In this document: piece by piece, positions 14,277 through 14,467 of the stretch | How positions within the stretch are numbered: position 1 is the first letter of the stretch | Layout of the letters: every line of letters begins with the position of its first letter | From: HIMB59 sp038124765 | Lineage (GTDB): Bacteria; Pseudomonadota; Alphaproteobacteria; HIMB59 | Direction of reading: 5' to 3' | Assembly: GCA_038124765.1 (NCBI GenBank) | Contig: JAYPCO010000029.1 | Coordinates: 1-14,467 of the forward strand | Length of the DNA: 14,467 bases | Program-made: the position numbers and the translations under genes | Notes under the pieces: model-generated | The model's input: only the letters and a program-made list of their open reading frames with translations | What the model was told of the DNA's origin: nothing | The model's database searches: none

Positions 14277-14467
14277 TTGTTTAGGCTTAAAAATAAACTT
14301 GGCTTAGGTTTGGCAGCTTTGGGTAGGCCCGGTTATATTAATTTAGGCCATCATCAAAATATTGGCCCGGACAAATCTAAAGAGGCTATGTATTTTCAAG
14401 CTGAAAAGGTTTTAAACTTTGCCTACCAATCAGGTATTCAATATTTTGATGTTGCTAGAGTATATGG
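14277..14467 (+). CDS. Aldo/keto reductase, N-terminal part (3' end off the window)
   Basis: An open frame begins with TTG immediately after the HAD stop codon and continues to the right edge (63 full codons). It reads FRLKNKLGLGLAALGRPGYI, then LGHHQNIGPDK, and ends in GIQYFDVARVYG. The glycine-rich opening followed by FD(V/T)Ax(V/x)YG is the N-terminal signature of aldo/keto reductases, with the Asp and Tyr of FDVARVYG as two members of the catalytic tetrad. No ATG or GTG is available early in the frame (the first ATG is near 14388, after the conserved start), so TTG at 14277 is the best start. It is in the same frame as the HAD gene, separated only by the TAA. Such reductases use NADPH to reduce sugar aldehydes or similar carbonyls. 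The exact substrate is unknown. Confidence 0.8.
   Translation, partial: MFRLKNKLGLGLAALGRPGYINLGHHQNIGPDKSKEAMYFQAEKVLNFAYQSGIQYFDVARVY

Overview
This is an AT-rich (by eye about one third G+C), very gene-dense bacterial segment. Most neighbouring genes are separated by 0 to about 20 bases or overlap by 1 to 4 bases, and Shine-Dalgarno sequences are nearly absent. I see no tRNA, rRNA, CRISPR array, insertion sequence or phage gene. This fits a streamlined free-living proteobacterium, probably a marine alphaproteobacterium of the Pelagibacterales / HIMB59-AEGEAN-169 kind. The placement is inference from composition, compactness and gene content, not from a marker gene. A 100-base N gap flanked by an exact 55-base duplication shows that the window is a de Bruijn-assembled scaffold, probably from a metagenome or single cell.

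Region 1 (1-7976, + strand) is a sugar or cyclitol catabolic cluster. It holds the C-terminal part of an SDR dehydrogenase, a GabD-type aldehyde dehydrogenase with its own promoter, a Gfo/Idh/MocA dehydrogenase, a PfkB kinase of the IolC type (cut by the gap but intact once repaired), a second Gfo/Idh/MocA dehydrogenase, IolB (5-deoxy-glucuronate isomerase), a class II aldolase of the IolJ type, and aldose 1-epimerase. IolB, IolC and IolJ are consecutive steps of the lower myo-inositol pathway: 5-deoxy-glucuronate to 2-deoxy-5-keto-gluconate, then its 6-phosphate, then DHAP plus malonate semialdehyde. The two Gfo/Idh proteins are candidates for the entry oxidation. The inosose dehydratase (IolE), the hydrolase (IolD) and a CoA-acylating IolA are not in the window.

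Region 2 (7990-12234, - strand) is a complete four-gene operon running ATPase, ABC-2 permease, GldG-like auxiliary protein, DUF4340 protein. It resembles the Gld-type ABC systems found in many non-gliding proteobacteria, whose substrate is unknown. It converges on the catabolic cluster with a 13-base gap.

Region 3 (12367 to the right edge, + strand), divergent from region 2, begins with xylose isomerase (XylA) with all expected metal and catalytic residues. It is followed by a HAD-type phosphatase and the start of an aldo/keto reductase that begins with TTG directly after the HAD stop codon and runs off the edge.

The main regulatory observation is that gabD and xylA, each first in a transcription unit, both have a good -10 box ending 6 or 7 bases before the ATG and no Shine-Dalgarno sequence. 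Both are therefore predicted to give leaderless mRNAs, and the Gld-type operon may do the same. By contrast, iolB has a strong SD in a 21-base gap and may have its own internal promoter.
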